Below are positions 46,771 to 55,529 of a stretch of 64,000 nucleotides of DNA, in pieces; positions within the stretch are counted from its first letter, which is position 1, and each line of letters starts with the position of its first letter. Source of the DNA: Acidimicrobiia bacterium (GTDB lineage Bacteria; Actinomycetota; Acidimicrobiia; IMCC26256; JAOSJM01). Location: contig JAOSJM010000006.1 of NCBI GenBank assembly GCA_027494165.1, positions 407,992-471,991 on the forward strand. Direction: 5' to 3'. A program made the translations under genes and the position numbers. The notes below the pieces were generated by a model that worked only from the letters and a program-made list of their open reading frames with translations, did not search any database and was not told where the DNA came from.

Positions 46771-48040
46771 CTGATCTCTCGTGCAGCGTCTCGGGTGTGT
46801 TCAGCCTCGTTGAGCGGGGGTGGGGACACCGGGGTCGCTGGGGTCGGTGAGGGGTGGTCCTGGGCTGGTTCAGGGGCGGGGCCGTGGGTGGGGGGGGGTG
46901 GTTCGGGTGGCGGTGATGGTGCCGTGGGGGTGCGGGTGAGAGCCCAGCGTCCTTGGTGGACGGCGGTGTGATGGGCCCGGCAGACCAGGGCCATGTTGTC
47001 GAGGTCGCCGGGGCCGCCGTGGAGCCAGTGGATGATGTGGTGGGTGTCGCACCAGGGTTCGGGGCGTGTGCAGCCGGGGAAGACGCAGCCGCCGTCGCGT
47101 ATGGCCAGGGCGCGCCGTTGGGCGGGGGTGACGATGCGGGTGCGCCGGCCGAGGTCGAGGATCTCGGAGGGTCCGCGGGTGAGGACCCGGGCGATGTTGG
47201 CGTCGCAGGCGAGCAGGCCGATGAGGTCGGGGCCGATGGGGCCGACGCCGGTGAGGTCGCAGCGCACGGCGGCCGGGTCGGTGGGCGGTCGGCCCTCGAG
47301 GGTGTGGACGTCGACGAGGACGTCGAGGTTGACGGTGGGGCGTTCGTCTCCGGCGGCCAGCGCGACGAGCGCGTCGGCGCGCCGTTCGATGGGGCTGCGG
47401 GGATCGCCGGGCCCGTCGGGTCGGCTGCGGGCATCCAGCGCGGCGACGAGCACGGCACCACCGGCGGGATCGAGGATCCCGTCGACCCGGACCGCCCCGG
47501 CGAAGGTGACGGTGGTGCGCAGCCAGCGGCCCGGTTCGGGTTCTCCCCGGTCGTAGAGGTCGTCGGCCAGGACCGCCCAACGGCGGATCACGTGGCGGTA
47601 CCGCTCGGGGGCCAGGCCCCGGGCCGCGTCGACCAGCCCGTCGAGGTGGTCGACGAAGACCTCCTCGCGATGCGACGCCGCCTTGGTCATCAACCCCACG
47701 TGCGAAGCGCTCACCTCCCCCGGCGGCCAAGGCCTCTCCGATGCGGGGATGGTCCCGGACCAGACGGGCCCGCCGGACCCACCCCGACGCCTCGGCGCCG
47801 GTCATCGAGCCGTGGTGGGCCAGCCAGGCCACCGCACCCAGCCCGTCGGCCTCGAAACCCCCCGCCGCCTCCCACTCCCCCCACCGCCACCAGCAACTCG
47901 GCGTCCAGACGGGCCCGGGCCTCCAGGAGCTCCCGCAACTCGACGGTGCGCCCCCGCCGACCAGCCCGAACGATCCCGACCCGCCAGAGCCTCGGTGTCT
48001 CCCGCGCTCGTCGCCTCCGGCGACGGGCCGCTCGGGCCAC
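46771..48040 (-). CDS. DUF222/HNH endonuclease protein (13E12-repeat type), frameshifted
   Basis: Typical actinobacterial protein with an N-terminal DUF222 domain (LRELLEARARLDAELL, WLAHHGSMTGAEASGWVRRARLV, SHVGLMTKAASHREEVFVDHLDGLV) and a C-terminal HNH motif: CVFPGCTRPEPWC, THHIIHWLHGGPGDLDNMALVCRAHH. A Pro-rich tail follows. Frame changes near 47,905 and 47,712 split the N-terminal part, and both ends are uncertain because of shifts; the last recognisable residues are near 46,780. A LexA-like box lies upstream. Such genes are multicopy in Actinobacteria and some are SOS-controlled. Confidence 0.75.
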
Positions 48041-48118
48041 GGCTCGCTGCTCGGCGGGATACCCGCCTCGCGGCCGCTCGCCTCTGGCTCTCGCGCACCA
48101 ACCCGATCCCGCCCGGAG

Positions 48119-48132
48119 CGTACATACGTTCG
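48119..48132. promoter_or_regulatory. LexA-like SOS box
   Basis: On the minus strand CGAACGTATGTACG, one mismatch from the actinobacterial SOS consensus CGAAC-N4-GTTCG, about 80 bp upstream of the DUF222/HNH gene. Confidence 0.45.
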
Positions 48133-48260
48133 TATCCTACCGGCAGGGTACGACAGCCACCCTCCCCACCCGAACCGGGCGAACCGTCACCCCATCCCAC
48201 GGACCCCGGAGCCGACGACCCGGGGGCCACCGGCGGGCCTGCGAGCCGTACGATGCGCCG

Positions 48261-48821
48261 GTGCCCCGGGAGGACGCGCTCGAGATCCACCCCGTCGACC
48301 GGGATCGCTGGAAGGACCTGGAGCGGCTCTTCGAGGCTCGCGGGGGTCCGGAAGAGCTGCTGGTGCATGGTCTGGCGGGCAACGCCGGAGGAGGCGAGGC
48401 ACCCCGACGGCGCCAGCCGCAAGCAGGCGCTCGAGCGACGGGTCCGGGGCGGGGAACCGGTCGGGCTCCTCGGCTACCACGACAGTGAGCCGGTGGCCTG
48501 GTGCTCGGTCGCGCCGCGCTCCTGCTTCCGCCGGCTCGGCGGCGCCGCCCACGAGGGCGTCGACGAGGGCGCCGTGTGGTCGATCGTCTGCTTCTATCTC
48601 GCCCGGCGGGCCTGGGGACCGGCGCCTTCCGGGCGCTGCTCGGCGCCGCGGTCGAACACGCGCGCCACCGCGGCGCCCGCGTCGTCGAGGCCTACCCCGT
48701 GGATCCCGACTCGCCGAGCTACCGGTTCATGGGCTTCGTGGGCAGCTTCGAGGCCGCGGGCTTCGCGCACCTCGGCCGGGCCGGCACGCGGCGCCACGTC
48801 ATGGCCCTCCGGGTGGGCTGA
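48261..48821 (+). CDS. GNAT-family N-acetyltransferase, two frameshifts
   Basis: About 187 residues from GTG 48261. The N-terminus DALEIHPVDRDRWKDLERLFEARGGP, then after a shift near 48,350 the segment GASRKQALERRVRGGEPVGLLGYHDSEPVAWCSVAPRS, and after a second near 48,610 the acetyl-CoA loop region GTGAFRALLGAAVEHARHRGARVVEAYPVD and SYRFMGFVGSFEAAGF. The order of strands is that of GNAT enzymes. Substrate unknown. Confidence 0.78.
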
Positions 48822-48949
48822 AGGGGTACCCGGCCGCGAGGGGGCGGGAGAATCCTGCACCGGCACCGTCCGGGGTCCCGGACGGGGGAATCGGGTGCCA
48901 GCAGCCGGTGTTGTCCGGAGGCCCGTCCCGCGCCCCGGAGCAGCACGCC

Positions 48950-49662
48950 GTGACCGCACTCCTCGACCACCCCGTTCTGAAGGCTCCTACACGCAGGGGT
49001 GTGCTCGGCGAGGTCCTGACCGTCGTCGAGCTCCCCCGACTCCTCCTGCGTGCCCCAGCGCTCCTCCAGGCGCCGCGCGGCGACGGATCCCCGGTCGTCG
49101 TGTTCCCGGGCTACGCCACGAGTGACGTGTCCACCCGGCTCCTGGCGCGCACCTGGGGTTCCTCGGCTACGACGCTCGGGGATGGGGGCTCGGCCGCAAC
49201 CGGGGCGACGTGCTGGCGCTGGTCCCGGTCGTCGCGGACCTGGTCACCGCCGTCGCCGCCGAGCACGACCGGCCGGTCCACGCCGTCGGCTGGAGCCTCG
49301 GGGGCGTCCTCGCCCGTGAGGCCGCCCGGGAGCGCCCCGAGGCGGTGCGCTCGGTCCTGACGCTCGGCACGCCCGTCGTGGGCGGTCCAAAGTACACGAC
49401 GGTCGGACGCCGGTACGCCCGCCTCGGCGTCGATCTCGACACGCTCGAGGCGTCGATCGCCACCCGGGAGGCGAACCTCCCGATCGAGGTGCCGATCATG
49501 GCGATCTACAGCCGGTGCGACGCCGTCGTCGCGTGGGGCGCCTGCGTCGACCGTTCGAGCCCGCACGTCGAGCACGTCGAGGTGGCGACCACGCACGTGG
49601 GCCTGGGGCTGAGCCCCGACGTGTACGAGCTCGTCGCGCGGCGCCTCGCCTCGTTCCGCTGA
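48950..49662 (+). CDS. Alpha/beta hydrolase (lipase-like), frameshift
   Basis: About 237 residues. VTALLDHPVLKAPTRRGVLG and GSPVVVFPGYATSDVSTRLLA are followed after a shift near 49,150-49,190 by AVGWSLGGVLAREAARERPEAVRSVLTLGTPVVG with the nucleophile elbow GWSLGG; IMAIYSRCDAVVAW carries the Asp loop and TTHVGLGLSPDVY the catalytic His. GTG 48950 is the likely start. No signal peptide. Confidence 0.75.
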
Positions 49663-49702
49663 CGGGCTCGGCTCGGCTCGGCTCGCCTGGGAGAATGGAG
49701 TG

Positions 49703-50152
49703 ATGGAGCCCTCGCCCGTCGACGTGCGCTCGGGCCCGTGGGACCTGGCGACGATCGAGGAGTTCCTCCGGTCGACGCCGATCCCGGTTCGCCTCGCGAC
49801 CACGGGCGCTTCGTGGCCTCTGGTCCAGTCGCTGTGGTTCCTCTACGACGGCGGCGCGCTGTGGTGCTGCACCCAGACGGGGTCCGTCGTCGCCTCGCGA
49901 CTGCGCCGGGACCCGCGATGCGCCTTCGAGGTCGCGGCCGACCTCCCGCCCTATCGCGGCGTGAGAGGGCGCGGCGTCGCGTCGCTCCATACCGAGCGAG
50001 CTACTGACCTGCTCGACCGGCTCCTCGAGCGCTACCTCGACGATCCTGGCTCCCCGCTCGCGGGCTGGCTGCGCTCGAGGGTGGCGACCGAGGTCGCGAT
50101 CCGCGTCGGAGGTCTCGTCGTGACCTCCTGGGACTACTCGTCGCGCATGTGA
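49703..50152 (+). CDS. Pyridoxamine 5'-phosphate oxidase-family protein
   Basis: 149 residues with split-barrel FMN/F420-binding features: ATIEEFLRSTPIPVRLATTG, PLVQSLWFLYDGGALWCCT, RRDPRCAFEVAADLPPYRGVRGRG. This resembles small PNPOx-like proteins, some of which bind F420 or heme in Actinobacteria. ATG 49703, intact frame. Confidence 0.72.
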   Translation: MEPSPVDVRSGPWDLATIEEFLRSTPIPVRLATTGASWPLVQSLWFLYDGGALWCCTQTGSVVASRLRRDPRCAFEVAADLPPYRGVRGRGVASLHTERATDLLDRLLERYLDDPGSPLAGWLRSRVATEVAIRVGGLVVTSWDYSSRM

Positions 50153-50189
50153 GCTCGTCCGCCCGCTACTGGTAGCGGAGCGCCTCGGC

Positions 50190-50242
50190 GGCTACTCGTC
50201 GACGTAGGGCTACTCGTCGACGTAGGGCTACTCGTCGGGGTA
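50190..50242. repeat. Three tandem 18-bp repeats
   Basis: GGCTACTCGTCGACGTAG repeated at 50190, 50208 and 50226, the last with two changes, between the PNPOx-like gene and the TPR fragment. The unit resembles the end of the preceding gene (GACTACTCGTCG), suggesting local slippage. Confidence 0.7.
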
Positions 50243-50257
50243 GGCGCGCACCCGGGC

Positions 50258-51069
50258 TCAGCCCCGGAGCGTCGCGATCCACCCGAGGGCGGCCTCGGCG
50301 GCCTCGTCGACGGTCCGGGCCCTCCCCGTGCCGGCGCGCCGGTCGGCCTCGCCGGCACCGAGGCGCTCGACCACCCAGGTCCGGGCCGAGTCCAGGCGGG
50401 CCGCCTCCTCCCCGAAGGTGGGAGCCACCTCGCCGCCCTCCACGGCGCCGAGGAGCTCGGCCACCTCCGGAGCCGCGTCGAGGCGCTGGAGGAGGACGAC
50501 GAGGTTGCGCAGCGTGGTGAGCTGGTGGGGCTGGTCACCCCGGCCCCGCCAGTGCTCGATCACCTCGACGAACGACCGCAGGGCCGGCTCGGGATCGCCG
50601 ACGCGGGCCCGCAGGGACGTCGCCGACACCCGGGCGACGCCGCTCAGGTAGCGGTTGCCGACCGCGCCCGCGAGGGTGGCCGCGTCGTCGAGGGCGGCGA
50701 GCGCCCGGTCCGGATCCCGGTCCAGCACGACCTCGCCCTCCGAGTAGCGCAGCCACGCACGGTCCGACGGGCTCAGCGCCGGGTCGGCGGGGGCGGCGGC
50801 CAGGACCCGTTGGGCTCCGGCGTGATCCCCTCCGTAGGAGGCCACGAGCGCGAGGTTCACGAGGCTGGCCACGACGCCGTGCGCGTCGCCCGCCTCCTCG
50901 GCCGCGGCGAGCCCCGCCCGGGCCGACGACCGGGCATCGTCGAGCCGGCCGGAGAACAGGTGGACGTCGGAGACGAGCTCGCAGGCGAGGCGCGGGTTCC
51001 ACCGTCGTCGGACAGCGCGACCGCCCGCCGGGCCAGGTCGAGAGCTGCCGGCAGGTCGCCGGCGTTCAC
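50258..51069 (-). CDS. TPR-rich C-terminal part of a regulator/ATPase, N-terminus missing, one frameshift
   Basis: About 270 residues of helical repeats (NAGDLPAALDLARRAVALSD, SLVNLALVASYGGDHAGAQRVLA, AWLRYSEGEVVLDRDPDRALAALDDA, TTLRNLVVLLQRLDAAPEVAELLGAVEG) as found at the C-terminus of LuxR/adenylate-cyclase-type AAA regulators. Frame change near 51,000 (missing base). There is no natural start; the coding signal ends at about 51,070, exactly where the base composition changes. I consider it truncated by an assembly join. Confidence 0.65.
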
Positions 51070-51085
51070 GGCCTCTCGGTCGTCG
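51061..51085. other. Probable chimeric junction between two genomes
   Basis: The minus-strand TPR gene ends without a start and a plus-strand membrane-protein tail begins without a start inside this interval. GC content, codon use and gene families differ on the two sides. Confidence 0.6.
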
Positions 51086-51315
51086 TATTCATGAGCCTGG
51101 CGACCACCATCCTGGTCCCGTTCGCCCTGGTCAGGCTCTACCGGGGGGTATCGCCCCGAAAACGGAAACGTGGCGACCGCCCAGGAAGCGTCCGAACGTG
51201 CAAACCCGACTTAAGTCGGAGACGGGCCGGTGCGCCCGTGTTACGCTGTCAGCAGAATCGGACGGTCCCGTCTGCTCGGCGAGGCGAGGCGAGAAAGGAC
51301 AGCCATGAAGGATAG
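51070..51315 (+). pseudogene. C-terminal fragment resembling a cation:proton antiporter
   Basis: The frame starts mid-sequence with LSVVVFMSLATTILVPFALV and RLYRG, which looks like the last transmembrane helix and tail of a Kef-type antiporter (VMSLVTTL-PPLL pattern). The rest, rich in Arg/Lys, may be non-coding. Only the fragment after the junction is present. Identification is tentative. Confidence 0.35.
51206..51219. promoter_or_regulatory. Perfect 14-bp palindrome upstream of a hypothetical gene
   Basis: CCGACTTAAGTCGG, fully symmetric, 86 bp before the next ATG. It could be an operator; the regulator is unknown. Confidence 0.4.
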
Positions 51316-51749
51316 AAAGCGCGCCAGGGCCAGTCTGGCGGACCGAATCCTGAGCCCCACCGCAGACGAGAAAGCCATCGGCGCATATCTGGGCCTGGTC
51401 TTCTCGGAGGAGCGGCTGGCGGCAGTTGAGGCGCGAATCAGTGAGGCAACCCTGTCTCCATCAACCCCCTCGCCAACGTGTCCGCCGGTTCCAGACGGTG
51501 CGGTGAGCTTGCGGGCAGTGTACCAGCGCGAGAAGGCGCTAGATCGAGGCGCTGATGCAGGCGAGCCGGGAGCGGCCTCTCATCGAAGTTGCGCAAGAGC
51601 GGCTGGAAAGTCAGGCGACGGGAGGCGCAACTGAGCGGGGCCGGCTGGACACCGGGCAGCCGGGCCTACGACAAGCAGTTCTGGAGCGCGTGGAGGAAGA
51701 CACCCTCCTGAACCTCCTGCGACAATGGCGGGATTGGCTGGAGGCATAA
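51305..51749 (+). CDS. Hypothetical protein, one frameshift
   Basis: About 147 residues, not recognised. AAGGA precedes the ATG. The charged N-terminus (MKDRKRARASLADRIL) is followed by AYLGLVFSEERLAAVEARIS, a Pro-rich stretch, then helices VSLRAVYQREKAL and, after one extra base near 51,541, IEALMQASRERPLIEVAQERL and LLNLLRQWRDWLEA. Probably a cytosolic helical protein. The codon use is already that of the right-hand genome. Confidence 0.45.
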
Positions 51750-51827
51750 GCCCCCAGAGCCGCGCCGATGGGCGCAAAGCGAATCGAACATAATGACAGC
51801 AAAACAGATAACGAAAGGTTGAAAACC

Positions 51828-52379
51828 ATGCCTGCATCAACCACTTGTTTACGCCCTGGTCACGTTTCTGCACGATTCGTTCACCGCCGCCTGGATCGGC
51901 GGGCTGATCGCCATCGGGATCACCGTGCTGCCTGCAGCGCAGGCAGTGCTGGGGAAAGGTCCGGAGACCAGCAAGCTCGCGGCCGCCATCCAGAAGCGGC
52001 AGAGTGTGCTGGTTTATGTGAGCATCGTCGGGCTGGTCATTACCGGCGCGCTGCAGGCCAACCGCAGCCCGGAGTTCGCGGGTTTCTCAGCTTCGGGACG
52101 GCCTACTCCGCCGCGCTCGCGCTCAAACACATTCTGGTGCTGGTGATGGTTGCCGCCTCCCTGTACCGGAGCCTGGCGCTCGGTCGCCAGAAGGGGCCGC
52201 TGTCGCCGTCGCAGCAGAAGCCGAGCGCCGGCCTGCTCTACCTCAACATGGGCCTGGGCGTTGCGGTCTTGCTGCTCAGTGGAGGCATGGCTGCCCTGGG
52301 AACGGGGCCAGCCCTGGCCTGATTGATCATTGCCGGCGTCAACCTCATCGTGATCCAGTGGGTACTTGTCGTGAACTGA
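51828..52379 (+). CDS. Small polytopic membrane protein, CopD/DUF2269-like, frameshifted
   Basis: About 183 residues with four likely helices: LVYALVTFLHDSFTAAWIGGLIAIGITVLPA, VLVYVSIVGLVITGALQANRS, YSAALALKHILVLVMVAASLYRSL and LLYLNMGLGVAVLLLSGGMAAL. The first helix with HDSF..WIGG and the LKHILV helix resemble CopD/DUF2269-type copper or redox membrane proteins. The ATG at 51828 joins the frame if one C is removed (51831), and a second shift lies near 52,082. It may extend to 52,379 (NLIVIQWVLVVN) after a third. Family assignment is tentative. Confidence 0.5.
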
Positions 52380-52633
52380 CGGCGCTGCTATGCGGCACAA
52401 AACTGGCCGTCTTGTCGATCACGGTAGCCCCTTTCAGTGGGCTTTCCGCCGGCTACTGCCTATCTGGCCGGACGGCCGTGCGGCTCGCGCCGGCCAAGTC
52501 ACCTATCGCCAGCATGCCAAGATCGGCTAGCGTCACCTGTCCGGCTTCTATGCCCACCCTCCGCAGCGCCTATCCTGATGGCGTTGGGGCCCCGTTCAGT
52601 TTCAGCCCGCCATGGAGGGAACGAGGTTCGACG
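52380..52633. other. Region without recognised gene
   Basis: No frame here shows sustained coding character or a motif I recognise on either strand. Confidence 0.5.
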
Positions 52634-52664
52634 CCCCCCCTCCCCCCCCCCCCCCCCCCCCCCC
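52634..52664. repeat. 31-nt C tract (C7-T-C23)
   Basis: An almost pure C run on the plus strand. The sequence on its right to about 52,760 is also low in complexity (C- and T-rich). The length is not reliable and the tract may mark a read end or a second assembly join. Confidence 0.7.
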
Positions 52665-52751
52665 GCAAGGTGCGGGTTTGGGTCCAGGGTCAGGTTTGCG
52701 CCACCACCTTCCCCCTCCTTTTTCCTTTTTCACATCCCCCACCCACCCCCC

Positions 52752-53120
52752 CGAGTACACCCCTACCTTCGACATTCCAGCAACGCGCTTCACCTTCCCG
52801 CGCCAGGGTCTTCAGCGCGGTAACCAGGGTGGCTTGGCAGACGCACAACCCTCAAACGCCTGCTCACCAATCCCACCATCAAGCGCGTTCAGTTTCACCA
52901 CCGCGACCGCGCCCCCAAGTCCCTCCTCCAGCCCATCCACGATGAGCGTCATGGCGGCTCAGGCCGGTCAGCCGTCGGTGTAGAAATACAGGAAAGTCGG
53001 GCGTTCCAGGTCGAGCGCGACGGCATCGATTGGCGAGAACGCTGCGCCGCCTCCACACGCCGCTACCAGGGCCGAAAGCGCGGCGAGCAACAGAGCGATC
53101 ATCCAGCGCCTGTTCCTCAC
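52752..53120 (-). CDS. Thioredoxin-like lipoprotein with UxxU motif (putative selenoprotein)
   Basis: Starts with a GTG overlapping the stop of the CuA-cytochrome gene (GTGA). The signal peptide has lipobox LVAAC (Cys near residue 21). Then RPTFLYFYTDG runs into U51-P-A-U54 followed by AAMTLIVDGLEEG and AVVKLNAL. This is the usual strand-CxxC-helix of a thioredoxin fold, with both cysteine positions encoded by in-frame UGA (52970-52968 and 52961-52959). After a shift near 52,850 the cis-Pro segment RLPSHPGY appears, and then GKVKRVAG. It would act outside the membrane as a diselenide or selenol oxidoreductase. The C-terminus fades into poor sequence. An alternative is one Sec and one Cys (TGC misread). 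Confidence 0.65.
52931..52947 (-). promoter_or_regulatory. Putative bacterial SECIS hairpin of the UxxU thioredoxin-like gene
   Basis: The mRNA can form GCUCAUC-GUG-GAUGGGC: seven pairs (one U-G) with loop GUG. It begins 11 nt after the second UGA and 20 nt after the first, within the range reported for bacterial SECIS elements for both. Confidence 0.55.
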
Positions 53121-54163
53121 TGGACCGCCTCCGGTGCGAAGGTCAGCGCCCAGAGATACCGCACCAGCGCCCATGTCTCCTCCGCCGTGAACAACGTGCC
53201 GAAGTTGGGCATGTCCGTTCCCATGCCACCGCGCCGGATCTTGGCGTAGAGCACGTCGCTGCGCATGGTGAACATGTACGCCGGGTCGCTGAAGGCCGCC
53301 GGTCTCTCGGCAGTGAACGTCGCTGCCGGGCCATCGCCGCCGCCGACCTGGCCGTGACACGCAGCGCAGTTTTGGTCGTACACTGTTCCTGTGGTCTCAA
53401 GCTCGGATAGCGACACCGCACTCATCCACAGCGCGGCGATAGCATCCACCAGCCTTGCCGCGTCAACACCGGCGTTGGCGGCAGCCAGAAGCTCCAGTGC
53501 GCGCGCCGGGGTGTGCGCCCGCCGCCAGTCCGGGTTCTGTAGCTCCGGGGGAACGTTCAACGTGGGCAGCGTGGCTGCGCCACGCGCGGCGGACGGGGCA
53601 GTGGCCAGGGCAGGCATGGACGTCCCGGCAGGATCCTCCTCGCCCCTGTGGACGTTGGCGTCAATATCGACGCCTTCCGTCGCCAGCGCCTCGATCACCG
53701 GGTCGCGCTGCGGCGTGGGCAGTGCGCCCGGGTTTGCCGTGTCGCGCACCTCGATGACGCCGCGCATCCGCCAGTGGTTCGGGCTGCACCAGGTCGTGCA
53801 GTAGTAGGTGAACGTGCCAGAATGGTCAAATGCCAGGGTGACCTCTTTCACCATACCGGGGTCGATGTGCCCAAGGTCCACGCCTAGCCCTGGTCCAATT
53901 GCCACGCCGTGCGTCACGTCGACGGCGGCAAAGCGCAGGGTCACGGTCTCGCCCACAGCGACGCGAATGGTATCGGGCGAGAAGCCCCCCGCTTCCGGCA
54001 CGGCGGCGTGGATATCGATGATGCGCACCGTCGCCAGCGCCGGGCGCAGGATGTATTGGTAGCCCAGAACAGACACCGGCAGCCCGACGATCACAAGAAC
54101 GAGCGCCAGCCGGGCGAGCCATTCACGCCGTCGCATCAGGGCGCTCAACCAAGATACAACCAT
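53117..54163 (-). CDS. CuA-type cupredoxin fused to cytochrome c
   Basis: About 348 residues. An N-terminal membrane helix (LARLALVLVIVGLPVSVLGY) precedes a cupredoxin domain with DVTHG (first Cu His) and CTTWCSPNHWRM, exactly the CuA pattern C-x3-C-x3-H-x2-M. After a Pro/Ala linker with low complexity a class I cytochrome c domain follows: CAACH heme motif and GMGTDMPNFG with the axial Met. Such CuA-heme fusions pass electrons as in cytochrome oxidase subunit II, but no oxidase subunit I is here. ATG 54163 overlaps the stop of the upstream gene (ATG 54136 is an alternative); its own stop overlaps the thioredoxin-like gene. Confidence 0.85.
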   Translation of the reverse strand: MVVSWLSALMRRREWLARLALVLVIVGLPVSVLGYQYILRPALATVRIIDIHAAVPEAGGFSPDTIRVAVGETVTLRFAAVDVTHGVAIGPGLGVDLGHIDPGMVKEVTLAFDHSGTFTYYCTTWCSPNHWRMRGVIEVRDTANPGALPTPQRDPVIEALATEGVDIDANVHRGEEDPAGTSMPALATAPSAARGAATLPTLNVPPELQNPDWRRAHTPARALELLAAANAGVDAARLVDAIAALWMSAVSLSELETTGTVYDQNCAACHGQVGGGDGPAATFTAERPAAFSDPAYMFTMRSDVLYAKIRRGGMGTDMPNFGTLFTAEETWALVRYLWALTFAPEAVQ

Positions 54164-55529
54164 ACGAACCCCAGAGCTGAGGCGACGAGAAAGCCGGCGA
54201 TGGGCAGCGTCGCGCGCAGCGCCAGGCGCGCGTCGTGGCTGTGCTCGCACGCAATCCGGTACGCCGTTCTGAGCGCAAACACCAGCCCGCCTGTGAGCGC
54301 GCCCACCTGTAAGAACGCAGCCAGCGCCGGATCGACGAGCGGCGCCCAGCCGCCGCCCGCCGTGCCGAACAGGTCCCAGCCCCACCCGAATGGATCCGAA
54401 AGCGCCGTCATCATGTAACTGCCGTTGACGAGCACGAAGCTCAAGCTGAAAGCGATCCATCCCGCCAGCCCCATCGGCACCAGGGCGTATGCGTAATCGA
54501 CGAACAGCCGGCGCACGCGCGCCGTCTGGTGCGCGAGTCTCCGCGCGGCGCGTGTCGCCAGCCAGAAGCAGCCGGGCAGGGCGAGCAGGTTGACGCCCAG
54601 GAAAGCGGTAGCGTAGGCGAGCCAGCCGGGCAGCGACGCCATGTTCGCCCAGTCCTTAGCCCATCGCCACGGCCCCAACAGCACCGCCGAGTAGAGCAAG
54701 GCGCAGCCCAGCATGATGAACGCCTTGTACGCCTCATCCAGCCGTCGCTCCTTGGCGACCAGCAGGTCGCTGCCGGGCGCCTGGATGTAAATGGCGACGT
54801 TGTCCTTCGGGCACGTCTTCAGGCATTCGGTGCACAGGCCGCAGTAGACGTTGCGCGTCAGGTTGCCGGGATACACCATCCAGGGACAGCCGTAGCCGCG
54901 TTCGTTGCCGGTCACGCAGTCCTTGTGCTTGTGGCTCAGGCAGACCTGCGTATCGCGCACGCGCAGCGCCAGCGGCGCGGCCATCGCATAGAGGCCGATA
55001 AAGCCGCCCACCGGACACAGGTAGCGGCAGAAGACGCGGTTCTCGTAGACGACGCTGAGCGCCACCCCGGCAAGCACGAACGTCAGCAGCACCAGCGCGG
55101 TGACGCTGGGCCGGGTGAGGATGACGGCGCTGAACAGCGCCACGCCGAGAAAGCCGAAGTTCTGCAACCACATGTTCTTCAGGCGGCGCGGCCAGCGCTG
55201 CGCAGCGTGCGCAAGGGTCCGGGCGCCCGCCCGATGATGCCGCGCCGCTGGAGCCATTCGCCGGGAACGGGTATGGGGCACACCGTGCACCACAGCCGGC
55301 CGAAGATCGGGACGAGCAGCATGATGAGCAGCGCCCACCACACGATCCAGACGAAGATGGTGGCGAAGTTGCGGCTGCCGGCGGGTGTGCCGAGCAATCC
55401 CGTCAGGACCGCCAACGTGAAGCCGGCGAGGGTGACGAGGGTGAGTGCCGGCTGGAACGCCCGTGACTTGAGCAGTCGCTTCAGCCAGGGGAGGCGTTCG
55501 AGCAGGTCGATGCGCCGGTCGATCATCAC
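54145..55529 (-). CDS. Polytopic 4Fe-4S membrane protein (NapH/NosR-like), one frameshift
   Basis: About 461 residues. N-terminal helices (LVTLAGFTLAVLTGLLG, FATIFVWIVWWALLIMLLVPIFG) lead to the motif WCTVCPIPVPGEWL, and after a frame change near 55,205 come CRYLCPVGGFIG, a Cys-rich loop, and CGLCTECLKTCPKDN, a ferredoxin-type 4Fe-4S site. More helices follow to the C-terminus (FLQVGALTGGLVFALRTAYR). Proteins of this type move electrons from the quinol pool or cytosol to periplasmic enzymes. The start overlaps the true end of the DUF1573 gene (TGATGA). Confidence 0.82.

Noticed and set aside
52380..52633. Coding remnants in the gap before the C tract
   Set aside because: Several short frames on both strands, none with motifs or consistent codon use.
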